From the NCBI GenBank assembly GCA_025330725.1, contig JAIWND010000041.1:62001-126000 (forward strand): DNA of 64,000 nucleotides. Direction: 5' to 3'. The notes under the pieces were generated by a model. That model did not search any database, was not told the DNA's origin, and saw nothing but the letters and a program-made list of their open reading frames with translations. Positions 20,723 to 31,900 of the stretch are shown here, one piece after another; positions within the stretch are counted from its first letter, which is position 1, and each line of letters starts with the position of its first letter. The translations under genes and the position numbers were made by a program. Origin of the DNA: Chlamydoabsidia padenii. Lineage: Eukaryota > Mucoromycota > Mucoromycetes > Mucorales > Cunninghamellaceae.

Positions 20723-22024
20723 TCAGAGCGCTTGCTTATTACGACATTTTTCCAAGCACTTGTGAGAATGCCCAACAAACCCTCTAAAATCTCTCAGCCT
20801 CAAGCTATTAGACGCCTCACTGATTCTTGTCATAAGTGTCTCCGTTTCCAGCAACTTGTTTCGTTTGACTTTACTCTTAACCACTGACCAAAATTGTTCA
20901 ATAGGATTAAGTTCAGGAGAATATGGCGGCAAATAGACACAGTGGTAACCGCGGGATTCTACATATTTGGCTATATCAACCGATGTATGGATTGGAGCAT
21001 TATCCATCACGAGGTAATGACCTTTCATATGCGGATACTGGTCCATTTCATCCATTGTGGCTTTTAGAAAACTAACATAGTGTCCCGTAACTGTCCCTTT
21101 GCTCACAAGCCCAACATCTTCTCTCTTTCTCTTTTTATTGGGTGGAGGCTGAGGAAGCCTGAGGCTACATTTAATCAGACCTTGGGCAGAAATCGCGCCT
21201 AAAATGGTTGTTGTTTTTGCCCGTGTTTTGGGAATTGTGACCACTGCAGGAGAACCTTTCTTTGACCATGCCATACTACGTTTCAAATTAATATGAAACG
21301 CTGATTCATCAAGAAAGACGCAGTTAGTAGTAAAATCCATGTCAGTTTTTTGCCATTTATGAACCCAATCCAGGCGTTCTTGAATCTTTTCCTCGCTGTT
21401 CCGATCAATAGGCTGAAAACGTGCTTTTTTGATAGATAAATTGCAATGTTTCTTTATAAAATCAAACAAAGTATTTTTGGATACTTTTAATTCTGTGAAT
21501 ACTTGTTTTAAATGTTTCATCATGTCGTCCAGGACGGTTGAAGGGTTCGTATCAATGCATTCAAGAATGACTTTTTTGTGTTCCTCACTGAGAATGCGAT
21601 GACGACCGGTCTTTCTCCGTTTCTCAAAGATACTGTCAGGATCCCTCTCGTACTGTTCAGCCCATTTTTGTGCTGTACGAATGTGAATCCCAAGTCGTTT
21701 TGCAGCAGCAGCAGCGCTCAGGCACTTCTCAAACAACACCTTAAAGAACCTCACTTTGTCCTGATCAGAATAGCGCGTATAATTCCGTTTCATAGATGTT
21801 TTCTTTCCAACGGTATCGCTACCAGGTGTTGCCTCCTTTTCCACCTGCATTGTCTCTACCATTTCCTCGCTCTCCAGAGGCCGTTGAGCTATGTATTGTG
21901 TATGAGAACTTAATGTTTCAAGACGAAACTGGTCCTCATCAACAATATAATCCATTGGTTCAGGTCTGCCATACTCGTCGACAGCAGAGCCTTTCCCATT
22001 TTCATACAAGAATTGAATGTTCAT
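20723..22024 (-). CDS. Tc1/mariner-like (DDE_3) transposase, copy 2, near intact
   Basis: Uninterrupted frame of 433 codons on the minus strand from ATG 22024 (MNIQFLYENGKGS). Upstream in-frame codons exist but no better ATG. Helix-turn-helix region: NYTRYSDQDKVRFFK, AKRLGIHIRTAQKW and a KRRKTGRHR linker. The DDE core is complete: FLDESAFH (first Asp), HYLVMDNAPIHTS (second Asp) and YLPPYSPELNPIEQFW (Glu), so all three catalytic acids are present, unlike copy 1. A lysine-rich insert (NKKRKRE) sits between the first two. The C-terminus ends GHSHKCLEKCRNKQAL. It is a cut-and-paste transposase of the IS630-Tc1 group. I could not define its terminal repeats or TA duplication. After the stop the sequence runs for 27 bases and then into A69 (minus-strand sense). 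Confidence 0.85.
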   Translation of the reverse strand: MNIQFLYENGKGSAVDEYGRPEPMDYIVDEDQFRLETLSSHTQYIAQRPLESEEMVETMQVEKEATPGSDTVGKKTSMKRNYTRYSDQDKVRFFKVLFEKCLSAAAAAKRLGIHIRTAQKWAEQYERDPDSIFEKRRKTGRHRILSEEHKKVILECIDTNPSTVLDDMMKHLKQVFTELKVSKNTLFDFIKKHCNLSIKKARFQPIDRNSEEKIQERLDWVHKWQKTDMDFTTNCVFLDESAFHINLKRSMAWSKKGSPAVVTIPKTRAKTTTILGAISAQGLIKCSLRLPQPPPNKKRKREDVGLVSKGTVTGHYVSFLKATMDEMDQYPHMKGHYLVMDNAPIHTSVDIAKYVESRGYHCVYLPPYSPELNPIEQFWSVVKSKVKRNKLLETETLMTRISEASNSLRLRDFRGFVGHSHKCLEKCRNKQAL

Positions 22025-22154
22025 TATGATGTGGTTTTGGTGTAATTGTGGAAAAGAAATAAAAGGAATACGGGCATTTGGTATGCTCTTATATATCCAA
22101 AGATGCCAAGATTTGTACAACAAAATATTCTTGGCAACAAGGACATCCTATTTG

Positions 22155-22315
22155 TCAGCGAGGACGAATTTACATTTCGTACAACATGAATTTGTTCTGG
22201 CCATCATTGAATTCACTTTCCGATAGGGCGAATTTACTTTTCGTGCAACATGAATTTTATTCTCACCCTTGCACGAATTTACTTTCAGCCAAAAGCGAAT
22301 TTACTTTCTGGAAAG
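22155..22315. repeat. Cluster of short direct repeats upstream of Tc1 copy 2
   Basis: The motif CGAATTTACTTT (or CGAATTTACATT) occurs four times in about 150 bp (near 22165, 22228, 22275 and 22299). The first two are followed by TTCGT-CAACATGAATTT. Such subterminal repeats often serve as transposase-binding sites, which is inference here. 22316-22759 holds no other recognisable gene. Confidence 0.5.
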
Positions 22316-22759
22316 AGTGTATTTTTGTCGGGGAGCAAGAGCTTTTGAGCAAGTTTGGAAAAATTCTTTTGGCGCACGAGGCGTTACGATCGTGCGCAAG
22401 GTGCAGGAATGGTACCACAATGATACAGCACTACAAAGAAAGCAATAGCAGAAGACTATTATATGAAAGGATTGCATTTCAAGAATAGGATTCCTTTTTA
22501 GTTCGCCAACAATAAAATATGATAATAGTATCTGTTTTTAAAAGTCGCATAATGCCCCAGCTCCACCATACTACATACAATATGCCCAAACATTATAAAA
22601 AGAGAGGAATGAGAGGCTGTTTATCTTGAATAAAAAGATGATTATGTCATGTATTGATGTATAAAGGTAAAGAGATCTATAACTAAAATAAAATAAAAAA
22701 TAAAAAAAAGACAATATACATACATATAGATAGCTAATACTAAATGTAAGAGAGGTGAT

Positions 22760-24052
22760 TTAAAGGATAGATTTCATTGCCGTTCGATATCCACGATTCT
22801 TGTCGCATTCCTTTTTCAAATTATCCGTCTTTTCCGAGTCCCAATCACCAGCAGCCATAAACATACGCGCATAGCGCAAACACAATTCTTCACGAAAGTT
22901 GCTGTAAAGTTTCCGATTGTATTGTCGCTCTTTGCGCCGAGTGTTTTCTGGGTACTTGTGAGTCTGATGAATTAAAAAGTCATCGGGTAACACCACGTAT
23001 TCGATCCCAGACAAGTAGATTTCAAACAAACATGCTGCCTTGTTCGCACCATAACCAATAAACCGTTCGTCGCACCATGGAGTGTTTTGCTTGGGATAGA
23101 TGATATAAGGTTCATACGAAAAGTCATAGTCCACCACCGGATAAGTGTCATCGGATGCATACCATTTGTTGTAATCGGTCGCGCCATGACCTTTAAGCCA
23201 ACTCTTGTGGAACATATCGATCTTGCCTGCCTTGACTTGGTCCAATAGATCGGTCTTGGTAGTGGGAAAAGTACGGTAATCGATCCCGTCGGCTTGAGCG
23301 ACATATTCGAATGCAGGCACCACCAAAGCACGTTGACGTCCAGCCATCAATTTGTCCAGCTTGTCAGGATTATCACGCAGTGATCGCAGATTCGTACAGA
23401 GATGAAAATCCACATCGAGCATCATCACATAGTCAGTTCGAGCAAATAGTTTTGCCACGTTTCGCCACAAGTTGAATTGTCGATCAAAGTCATCCACCAC
23501 CAAATGCACATCGACGTATTGTTGGAAATCCACATTTGATTCATACACTTGAGTGAGGGCATCGATTGTTTGTTGTTTGTCGTCATCGTCGTTGATATGG
23601 ATGGCGGCTGAGATAGGACCCTGATAATTAGTAGCGAGACGGCTAAGGACAGGGAATCGATCTTTAGTGACAAGAGTAGCCATGGTGATATCGGATTGTT
23701 TCGCTTGGTGTTTGGCTTTAAAATAATAGGCTGTCAGTTGAGAAGGCTGCATGGCGTCCGAGAAGATCTTGGACATTATAAAAGTTTCCCGCATTGCCGT
23801 TTGAGATCCGTGCCAAGTCACTTGAGCATCCGGGCTTTGTGGTTCAGAAATAACAGGTTGATGTAGTTCTTGGGCTTGGGCTTCTTGGTGAGCTGGTAAG
23901 GTAGGATCACTCGACCGAGTAAGCTTGTTCGACGAGGATGAATGATGATATCTAGAGTAAAAGTAATTGGCGGTGTATAGGACGGAAATCAACGCGTACC
24001 CAATAAGAAGATATTGGGCGAGTTTAATGGCTGTTTGCTTGGCATCCCGCAT
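22760..24052 (-). CDS. LARGE-type glycosyltransferase (GT49 family)
   Basis: Intronless 430-aa gene from ATG 24052. Type II membrane topology: a short cytoplasmic end, then a signal anchor at about residues 13-31 (YLLIGYALISVLYTANYFY) and a Ser/Gln-rich stem. The catalytic domain carries the metal-binding DxD motif in YVMMLDVDFHLCT (D213/D215), preceded by QFNLWRNVAKLFARTDYV. This is the N-x-x-R-N-x-A...DVD arrangement of Glyco_transf_49 (LARGE/B4GAT1-like) enzymes. Late motifs include ERFIGYGANKAACLFE and FLIHQTHKYPE. Family members are Golgi enzymes adding glucuronic acid or related sugars to glycans; the donor and acceptor in this fungus are unknown. Confidence 0.85.
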   Translation of the reverse strand: MRDAKQTAIKLAQYLLIGYALISVLYTANYFYSRYHHSSSSNKLTRSSDPTLPAHQEAQAQELHQPVISEPQSPDAQVTWHGSQTAMRETFIMSKIFSDAMQPSQLTAYYFKAKHQAKQSDITMATLVTKDRFPVLSRLATNYQGPISAAIHINDDDDKQQTIDALTQVYESNVDFQQYVDVHLVVDDFDRQFNLWRNVAKLFARTDYVMMLDVDFHLCTNLRSLRDNPDKLDKLMAGRQRALVVPAFEYVAQADGIDYRTFPTTKTDLLDQVKAGKIDMFHKSWLKGHGATDYNKWYASDDTYPVVDYDFSYEPYIIYPKQNTPWCDERFIGYGANKAACLFEIYLSGIEYVVLPDDFLIHQTHKYPENTRRKERQYNRKLYSNFREELCLRYARMFMAAGDWDSEKTDNLKKECDKNRGYRTAMKSIL

Positions 24053-24646
24053 TTGGTTTTTATAATGTTGGTAAAGATGATGATAATGATGATGATGATG
24101 ATAAGGGTATGGAAGAGAAAGCCAACGACGAGGTTAAAAAAAAGTAATTGGAGTAGAATAAAGGAGAGTATAAGGAATGTATAATGGGGGAAGGGAGAGG
24201 GATAGATTCTTTTCACAAAAGAGCAAAAAGAATATACAGCGAAAGAGAGAAGAAGAAGAAGAAAGACGGTAGGCATAAAAAGGGATGAAGAAATTAAAAC
24301 AGGCCCGAATCTAACGTCGGTAATTGAAAAATGTTTATTACTGTAGTACAACCTATCATTGCTCATTTTTTCTCCCTTTCATGTTAAACAAGAAAAATAA
24401 AAGGTCTGGCCCCATCCATGTTTGCCATGTTGGTATATTTTCCCGAATGAAATTTGAACCAAGTATAATTGAAAGCGTTTCTCGAAAAAGGTGGGGGTTG
24501 GAGGAGGAACAGAAAAAAAAGAAACGCACGGTCAATGATCATCTGCATGATTTTTCCTCGACTTGGCTAAAAATAGGTCATTTAAACATTTTGACAAGGC
24601 ATAGGCATACGTACAATGATACAATCAAAATAACAATCCTTCTTTT
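24053..24646. other. Intergenic, convergent or promoter DNA, nothing seen
   Basis: Holds an ATG/ATC trinucleotide tract near 24078-24100 and the 5' flank of the GT49 gene. No RNA or other gene recognised. Confidence 0.4.
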
Positions 24647-26055
24647 TTATTTCAAACCAATTTTCACATAATGACCATAAACCAAATCATAATTATCGAA
24701 TTCATACAAGATTCGATCAGTACGCTTGTAGCCAGATTTCTGACTCATGGAACGAATCATCCGTTGATGGCGACGTTGATCATGAGCAGTAAAGAAAGTG
24801 ACAGTGAAAGAGGCAGGGTCAAAAATATGAATGACTTGACGTACTAAACGATCGATAGGATCATCATCTTGGTCTTTATGGTGAGAATAGGCCACGGGTA
24901 TATTGGTTTCAAACGAGGCGTAAGAGCATTGTGGTTCGGGCGTGACATGAATAGTGAAATAATGATCTTGCCATAACCCATTGCTGGAATACCCACAGGG
25001 TTCAAATAGGTAAGAATCAATATCCGCCGATGGGTACAATTGATCAATGCCTGTCATTTGATCAACGAGTTTTCCACCTTCAATGCCACTAGGCATACCT
25101 TGATGATGATAGAACCGTTCCATGTTCTTGGGGTTCAAACGCGTCATAAGAATTTCCACCGTTTGATCCACTTGTTCTTCAATAGGTTCCAATTCGGTCG
25201 TCGCTGGAGTTGAAGCTCCGCTTGAAGAGAACGATTCTTGGTGTAAGATCCCTTGAATATGATGTAAAGGTTCTTCATTTACATGGTGAAGTACATCATC
25301 TTCTGTTGGTTTGGTTGTGTATAAATGCCAACAATCGCCACTCATATTACCAATCTTGTAAGCCGATCCATCATCTATCAAAAATGAAAAGAAAGAAAGA
25401 AATCTCGTTGGCATGACAGCAACTTGACTTGACTCGAAAAAAACAAACTTACCGAAATATTGATCCAAGAATTGAACTTCACTAGCCCATGATTTATGAG
25501 GCCCCATTTGGCGATCAGGAAACATAAAAGCCTTGCGAGAATAAAACACCCGCCAGACTTTTTCGAATCCACAAAATTCTTTTGCAATGGCCAACATTCG
25601 AGGTAAAGCCAACAGTAAAGTAGTAGTGCCACATGTCTTGATGATTAGTTTATGTGGATACACAAACATGGAGGATTCACTATTATAATATAATCCAAAA
25701 TATGTTTGGTTAAGAAGAAAAGGGAAATGATCGGGATTTTAACATCTTACCTAAGGATGTAGGCATCCACATGATCATGATGAATAGTATTTAACACCGT
25801 GCATTTCACCAAAGCCAGCATATCTTCCCAAATTGGACGAGGCACCAACATCAAGCCACGATTAGTTAGATTTTGATCCAATTGTTGATGATCCTTTATA
25901 GTTTCGATTGAAGGTGAAAACCAGAGTTCCAATAACTTTTCCGGTCCTTCGAATCCACCTTCTTGAGCTGAATAGTTTTCACCAGCACTACAAGCGTTCA
26001 GTAATTCCGGATTGGCAATAGTGGTTTTTTCAATAGATGTCACAGCAGCAACCAT
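24647..26055 (-). CDS. SPE2: S-adenosylmethionine decarboxylase proenzyme
   Basis: Three exons on the minus strand: 26055-25751, 25679-25453 and 25374-24647, giving 419 aa. It converts S-adenosylmethionine to decarboxylated AdoMet, the aminopropyl donor for spermidine and spermine, in the cytosol. The pyruvoyl-forming self-cleavage site reads YILSESSMFVYPHKLIIKTC, with cleavage expected between E103 and S104; the SES is split by the first intron. Other family landmarks are GGFEGPEKLLELWF at the N-terminus, KTCGTTTLLLALP, FDDGSAYKIGNMSGDCWHLY across the second intron, and a late TPEPQCSYASFE. The length is slightly above the usual 350-400 aa. AdoMetDC is often controlled through uORFs; I did not identify a convincing one. 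Confidence 0.95.
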
Positions 26056-26579
26056 AATAATGTGTTTTTTCAGAGGGGGAGAGAGTAGAATAAATAATAA
26101 AAAGGGTCAAGGAGGTCGGAAAGGAATGATGGTGGTGTACACGGAAACCTGAAAGGAAGAATGTGGCTTCGGTGACAAAAACAATCGACCTGAGAAAGAC
26201 GTGGTAGTTGTTAAAAGAGGAAAGTAAAGGAGGTGTGATCTGTTCTAATTGTTTGTTTGCCTTGCCTTCAGGGTAAGGTTTAGATAATATACACACAAAC
26301 AAAAGGTGAAAAGAAAGAAAAGAAAAAGTGGAAGAAGAAAATAATCGAAGGTTGGTTATAAGAAATAAAGAAAAAATTTTCATCGATCGTATCATCCATT
26401 GGTGATCACAAGAAGCTGGCATTGAATTGTTTTTGAAAGTCCCCGAGGATGTTTTTGTACGTATGATCATCTTTCTTGTTCCCATGAACAACTCCAATTG
26501 TCAAATATAAGGAGGACTTTACCAATCATCCATTTTTCAATCATGCCAGTATCTGTTCTGTTTATCGTTGGTTGCTAGG
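26056..26579. other. Upstream region of the AdoMetDC gene
   Basis: Probably 5' UTR and promoter of the minus-strand decarboxylase. No independent gene recognised. Confidence 0.4.
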
Positions 26580-26738
26580 ATGCATTCACCTGTCAAAAAA
26601 AACATGCCCAAAAACGGAAACTCCGCCTTCGATCCTTTTACTGCTCGTCCAAATAAAGAAGCCATGGCCCTCGGGTTGGCAAGGCTTCATCATGGTAAAC
26701 GAAGACTTTATGTCTGCATTTGTATAAGAAAGCCATGA
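26580..26738 (+). CDS. Small ORF, 52 aa, unknown
   Basis: ATG 26580 opens a frame reading KKNMPKNGNSAFDPFTARPN, then ALGLARLHHGKRRLYVC, ending TGA at 26738. The composition is protein-like, and GGTAAAC near 26693 could also be a splice donor giving a longer spliced product. There is no family match. 26739-27089 shows nothing further. Confidence 0.25.
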   Translation: MHSPVKKNMPKNGNSAFDPFTARPNKEAMALGLARLHHGKRRLYVCICIRKP

Positions 26739-27089
26739 AAGTTCTGAAATAAAAAAGGGAGGGTATACTATGTCAAGTGTGATGGATATATATATACTAT
26801 ATCTTTGAACATTTCTTTTTTCCCCTTTGCTTTATACTCCATCGGTGGAATGCATAGTCTCACCTTTCTTGTTCATCCATTCTCAGAACAGCCCTTCCTC
26901 TCGTAGCCTTGCTTAACTCGTGGGTAGACTGAATCAAAACCAGACAGTCTTTTTATATGCAAGTCCTGTTTTTTAGACAAAGAAAATAACTTTGTATACT
27001 ATACTTGTTCTTTCAAGTGCATGCCACATAGTTTGTAAGAAGAACGCACCACCCTCTATTTCGATATTCGAACCCCGATTGTCGACTTA

Positions 27090-27519
27090 CTGTATGTCTA
27101 CAGAATTCGCTTACTTCATGACAAATCGGAATTTGAAAAATATGGCAAGTTTACAAGTTTAACGTGCCAAATCTATCTAAAACATAATAAAAAACGCATA
27201 AGTCTTCATTAAAAATATTCATAATACATGTATAGAAGTTTTTGTTACTTTTGGACGTGTTCAAAAGATCGAAAACACATAATTGTTGTTTTCGGGATTA
27301 CAAATGGTTAAAAATAGCTATAGTGAACAAAAGCTTTCACAAAACTTCACAAAAATGACATAGGTGCCTGAAAACTTCCATACATGTATTATGAATATTT
27401 TTAATGAAGACTTATGCGTTTTTTATTATGTTTTAGATAGATTTGGCACTTTAAACTTGTAAACTTGCCATATTTTTCAAATTCCGATTTGTCATGAATT
27501 AAGTGGATCCGACATACAG
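27090..27519. mobile_element. 430-bp fold-back MITE with TA flanks
   Basis: Left arm 27090-27243 and right arm 27371-27519 are near-perfect inverted repeats of about 150 bp around a short loop. Each end starts CTGTATGTC and both are bordered by TA (27088-27089 and 27520-27521), the target duplication of Tc1/mariner-type elements. There is no coding capacity. It lies 60 bp upstream of the GOT1 start codon, so it may form part of that promoter. Confidence 0.85.
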
Positions 27520-27579
27520 TAGTTTTCAAATCTCTTTTTTCCTCTCTCTCTTTTACTAAAACATAATCCTCCAGTAATC

Positions 27580-28238
27580 ATGTGGTTAAGTGATGGTCAA
27601 AGTAGGTCCAATAAAATATATATACCACGACGTTAATACTAAGTCCTTGTTGTTTTATTATTCCTATCACATCTTGTAGAAATCGGCGTAGGATTGACAG
27701 CGTTTGGATTATTTTTTATGCTGATGGGTGTCATGATGTTATTCGACGCTGGACTCCTGGCGATTGGGAATGTAAGAAACAACAGAGAACACCATCACCA
27801 ACCTAACTCGATTGTTGTAGATTCTATTTTTATCAGGTATAGCGACGATTATTGGACCCAAAAGTACACTGGTCTTCTTTAGCCGACGAGAAAAACTACG
27901 TGGCACGATCTGTTTTTTAGGTGGGATCTCGCTTGTACTTTGTAAATTCCCACTTTTAGGATTTCTAGTTGAAATCTTTGGGTTTCTGAATCTCTTTGGG
28001 TAAAAAATGATACTAACAAACAACAACAACAAGACGATTGACTCAATGTCTCTCTGCCTCTAGTGATTTCTTCCCTGTGGTATTTGGCTTTTTGAAAAGA
28101 TTACCTGTGATTGGTCCAATCCTCTGTCAACCTGTGATATCTAGAGTAAGTATTAAAAAAAGAGATCGCGATAATCATCATCACTAAACCAAACTTTCTT
28201 TATAGTTTTTACCACGCGAAAGCCGCACCAGGGTATGA
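27580..28238 (+). CDS. GOT1: GOT1-type vesicle transport protein
   Basis: Five exons: 27580-27601, 27680-27771, 27821-27999, 28064-28145 and 28206-28238, giving 135 aa (yeast Got1 is 138). Begins MWLSDGQKIGVGLTAFGLFF, the family signature, followed by four hydrophobic segments (FMLMGVMMLFDAGLLAIGN; ILFLSGIATIIGP; ICFLGGISLVLCKFPLLGFL; FFPVVFGFLKRLPVIGPILC). Got1 is a small four-pass protein of ER/Golgi membranes needed for efficient COPII vesicle fusion in ER-to-Golgi traffic. The first coding exon is only 22 nt. A fold-back MITE sits just upstream. Every junction restores the family sequence, so the model is firm. Confidence 0.95.
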
Positions 28239-28947
28239 TGTCCTCTCTCTCTCTCTCCTTCTCTCTTTTGTATAGCACCCCCCTTCTTCCCCACTGTCTT
28301 TGACATCTACCCCCCCCCGCCCTCTCAGTCAATAAAACCCTTTTTATAATACAATTTGATTTAGAATACATTATGGATCATCACATGTTTGTTTATTGAT
28401 ATTGATGTGGGTGCTGTCTTACTCATTGCTTTAATGTGGATACTAACTAATAAAGAGGGGTTGGGCGTAGATACTAATGTGCTATTTCGATTGTATTGTA
28501 CATGCATATATAGATAAATATACTGATATGAATAATAAAGAATAACAGTTTTTTTTACCTTGCGTACCGGAACAGTGATCATTCGGAGGATCGGGGTCAT
28601 GAGCCTAAAATTCGATGAATGAACGTGGATGTTGTCTGAATTGGATATTTTCACCTGAAAATAGAACTCTTTTTCTTTCTCTCCTTTTTTTTTTTTCTTT
28701 CTCTCTCTCTTTTTGTTTTTTCTTTTTGTTGTTTTTTTATTATTATTTTTATTTTTATTGACAAACCCACTTCTATTACATAGATAGTGTGTGTGTGTAT
28801 ATTATATACATATATACAGATCATATTATTATCACCATTTTGTATCATATCTTTTTTATACCCCCATTTGTTTCATTTGACTCTCTCTCTCTCTCTCTTT
28901 CCCCTCCCCCTCTCTCTCTCTCTCTCATTATCTCTCTTTTATAAACT
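28239..28947. other. Microsatellite-rich intergenic and promoter region
   Basis: CT-dinucleotide tracts near 28243-28266 and 28881-28925, GT near 28788-28797, and poly-pyrimidine runs up to the start of the GAS2-domain gene. No gene seen. Confidence 0.5.
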
Positions 28948-31900
28948 ATGGATACTGATCGACGAAAAGACGAACATTGGGAACATCAATTTGATTTCTT
29001 CTCACAGGAACATACGATCCATGGTACAAATGATACCCCACCAACAGATGATACCTCAACAACTACAACTACAACAACTACAACTACAGCCACTTTACAA
29101 AAATACAACGTCACCTTGACAAAGAAATTCGATCAAGCGCAGCAGCAACGGCACCAACAGCAACAACAACAACAACAACAACAACCGACAAAGACGGACG
29201 GTGAACAAGATCAACAAGATGAAAGATTGTTCGAAACACGGGCAACGTTACTGATGGAACAAATGGCATCCTTACATGGTCAGCTGGGACAAATGTTACC
29301 TACACGATCTTATTACAACAATAACAACAACAATAACAACAGTAACAGTAACAGTAATAGTAACAATTTTGGTACTTTGTCCTTCCCACTAGGTTCAACC
29401 ACCACGTCCTCACCTTCCACTTTGTCTGATCAATCTGAACCCTGGGAAGCCAACTCGTCTTCTTTTGATTCTCACCACAGCAGCAATAGCACTGAAGGTT
29501 TCTTACATCCTTTACAAGCAGCTCATGAAGACGTCGCACTTTATGAATCCAACTTGATGACAATGCGACGACAAATGGGTTTGATCACTGACGGTATGGA
29601 ATGGGTTCGTCAAGTATCGCATCAACCGCAACCGCAACCACAACAGTTACAACTACTTCAACAACAAGCTCGACTGTCTCAAATTGATCAAGCCTATCAA
29701 TCACTTTTATCGCGTATGGCTCAAGCTGATCAACAATTCCATGCATTCCGTCAAGGTTTTAACTTTAGTCAGGCCTGTCATGGTATCCGCGTCGCCCTCG
29801 ATACGGTTCAGGCCACGATGATGCAACAACGAACAATGATGTCAACTGTCAATCACCATCAAGATGTTGTCCAGGCTTGGGAAAAAAGTATAGCACAAAC
29901 TACACAACAATTAACCGACATACGACACGACTATCAGGACTACTTTGTACATAATGATGATGATGATTATGATAATAATAATGATGATCACCAGGTGTAT
30001 GAAGATCGATGGCTGGCAATGCAACAAAGGAACGAATTGGTTAAAACTTGGGTTGAAGAAGTTCGGGTGTGGTTTGCTGAAGCCGAACGAATTCGACAAT
30101 GGATTGATGAACAACGTGATCAACTCATGGAAACCACCTTGCCTGATCCATTGGCACCTCACCTTGAAGATTGTTATCTGGATAAAGTCAAGGAATGGAA
30201 AGATCAACATCTAGTGCTGGAAAAGGATATGGAGCAATTCGACAATCAGGACATGGCACGGTTACGATCTCATGTGAAAACTCTTACGATGGGTGGCAAA
30301 GATCTCAGTCCGGCGGATACAACGACCATTGAAATTACCCTGACAACACTCACGACACTGGATAAAGTCATGCATGCCTTGCGTACGAAACGGGATCGAT
30401 TACATTTATTAACTCAACGGGCACTATGGGAAGCTGAATATGCGAAAACGATGGAATGGCTTCATACGACTGAAAACCAAGTGGATGATTTCCTGGGTCA
30501 GGCGCGTTGGACCGATGATTCGACAGACAACAAGACAGAACTGATCGATGGATTGTTGGCTTTGGAACATAAACTCTCTGAATTCGACAAGACGGGATTT
30601 ACTACCACTGTCAACTTGTATCAAGACTTTGATGATGCTGCTCAAGAAGATTTACCGACTCATTTGGAACAACGTCAGACGAATTGTGAACAATTCTTTG
30701 AAGATCTATATAAACGTATGGCCTATGTCAGAAATGTGGTTGAACAACGATTGGCAATGATGGAGTTTATGGCATTGGTGGATCAAGTGACCTTGGACGC
30801 TGAAGATTTACAATTGAATTTACAACAAGAGGCAACAACTATGGATGATGCGGTCTTGCCGCAGGATGATGAAGAAGGTTGGGCGAATCGTGTCCAGGCA
30901 ATACAAGAACAGATCATTCCTTTGGCTTCTTCTCAACGTATTCCTTATCCTGTGGTAACATTAATGGTGGATCAACAAGAAAATGAAGCGGCAAACCAGG
31001 TGGTCAGGCAATATGTGGGTCATCATCGTACACAACTAGTGTTACTAGGTGAAGCAGGTAATGCCTTTCTTTTTTTATTGTTGTTGTTGTTGCCAGGTAA
31101 TTAATCTCTTTCTCTTTTGGTTGGGAATAAATAGTGGACGAACAATGGCAGGCATTGAAACAAAGATGGCATCTTCAACAACGTATTAAAACCATGGTAA
31201 CCGAGGCAGATCAATGGACAGGGTGGGCCAAGGACAGATTATCAGTCATTCAACAAAATCACCACCATCTCATGAATGACGACACTACCATTTTAGATCA
31301 GCTTTTCGAATGGGAACGAACACTCAACACCATTCAAATCAAGCTCGTTACCAAGAAAACTCAAGTCAAGACGCTATGTAATAAATCCCTCGAATTGCGC
31401 GATGCGGCGGCACTTTTGCGTGGTAATGCTTTGAATCAAGTAGTGGACGATATGACACAGGCATATGATCAATTGGAAGCAATGATAGTGGAACATGAAA
31501 AGGCTCTATCGGAAGGTCGGCAGCGATTGGAACAAGGTCATAGCGCGGTAGATCAACAAAAAGAACTAGATCGGTTTATCCGCACTTTACGCACTTCACT
31601 TCCTGGATTGAAACAAACATGTGGCTTTATGACAGGAAAATCTCAATCTCAAGATCTGGATCGATTGGAAACGTTGACAAGGACCGTGGCAAAGATGAAT
31701 ACCGATGTGGCTGACAGGCAATCTTTGGTGGATCAATTGCATGATAATGGGATCAAGGATGCGTGGGCGGCACTGATGGATGAAATGGCACAACTTGTCA
31801 TCTTTAAAGATACTGTCCAAGAATGGTATCATCGACAACGCCGACTCAGTCTAATCGAACAGAATCTTGACAACAAACAACAACAACAACAAGATGATGA

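Noticed and set aside
22078..22488. 136-codon + strand frame upstream of Tc1 copy 2
   Set aside because: Composed of the CGAATTTAC direct repeats, no domain, no good start.
29911..30214. Antisense frames inside the GAS2-domain gene
   Set aside because: Low-complexity shadows of Asp/Asn codons; the sense gene is continuous.
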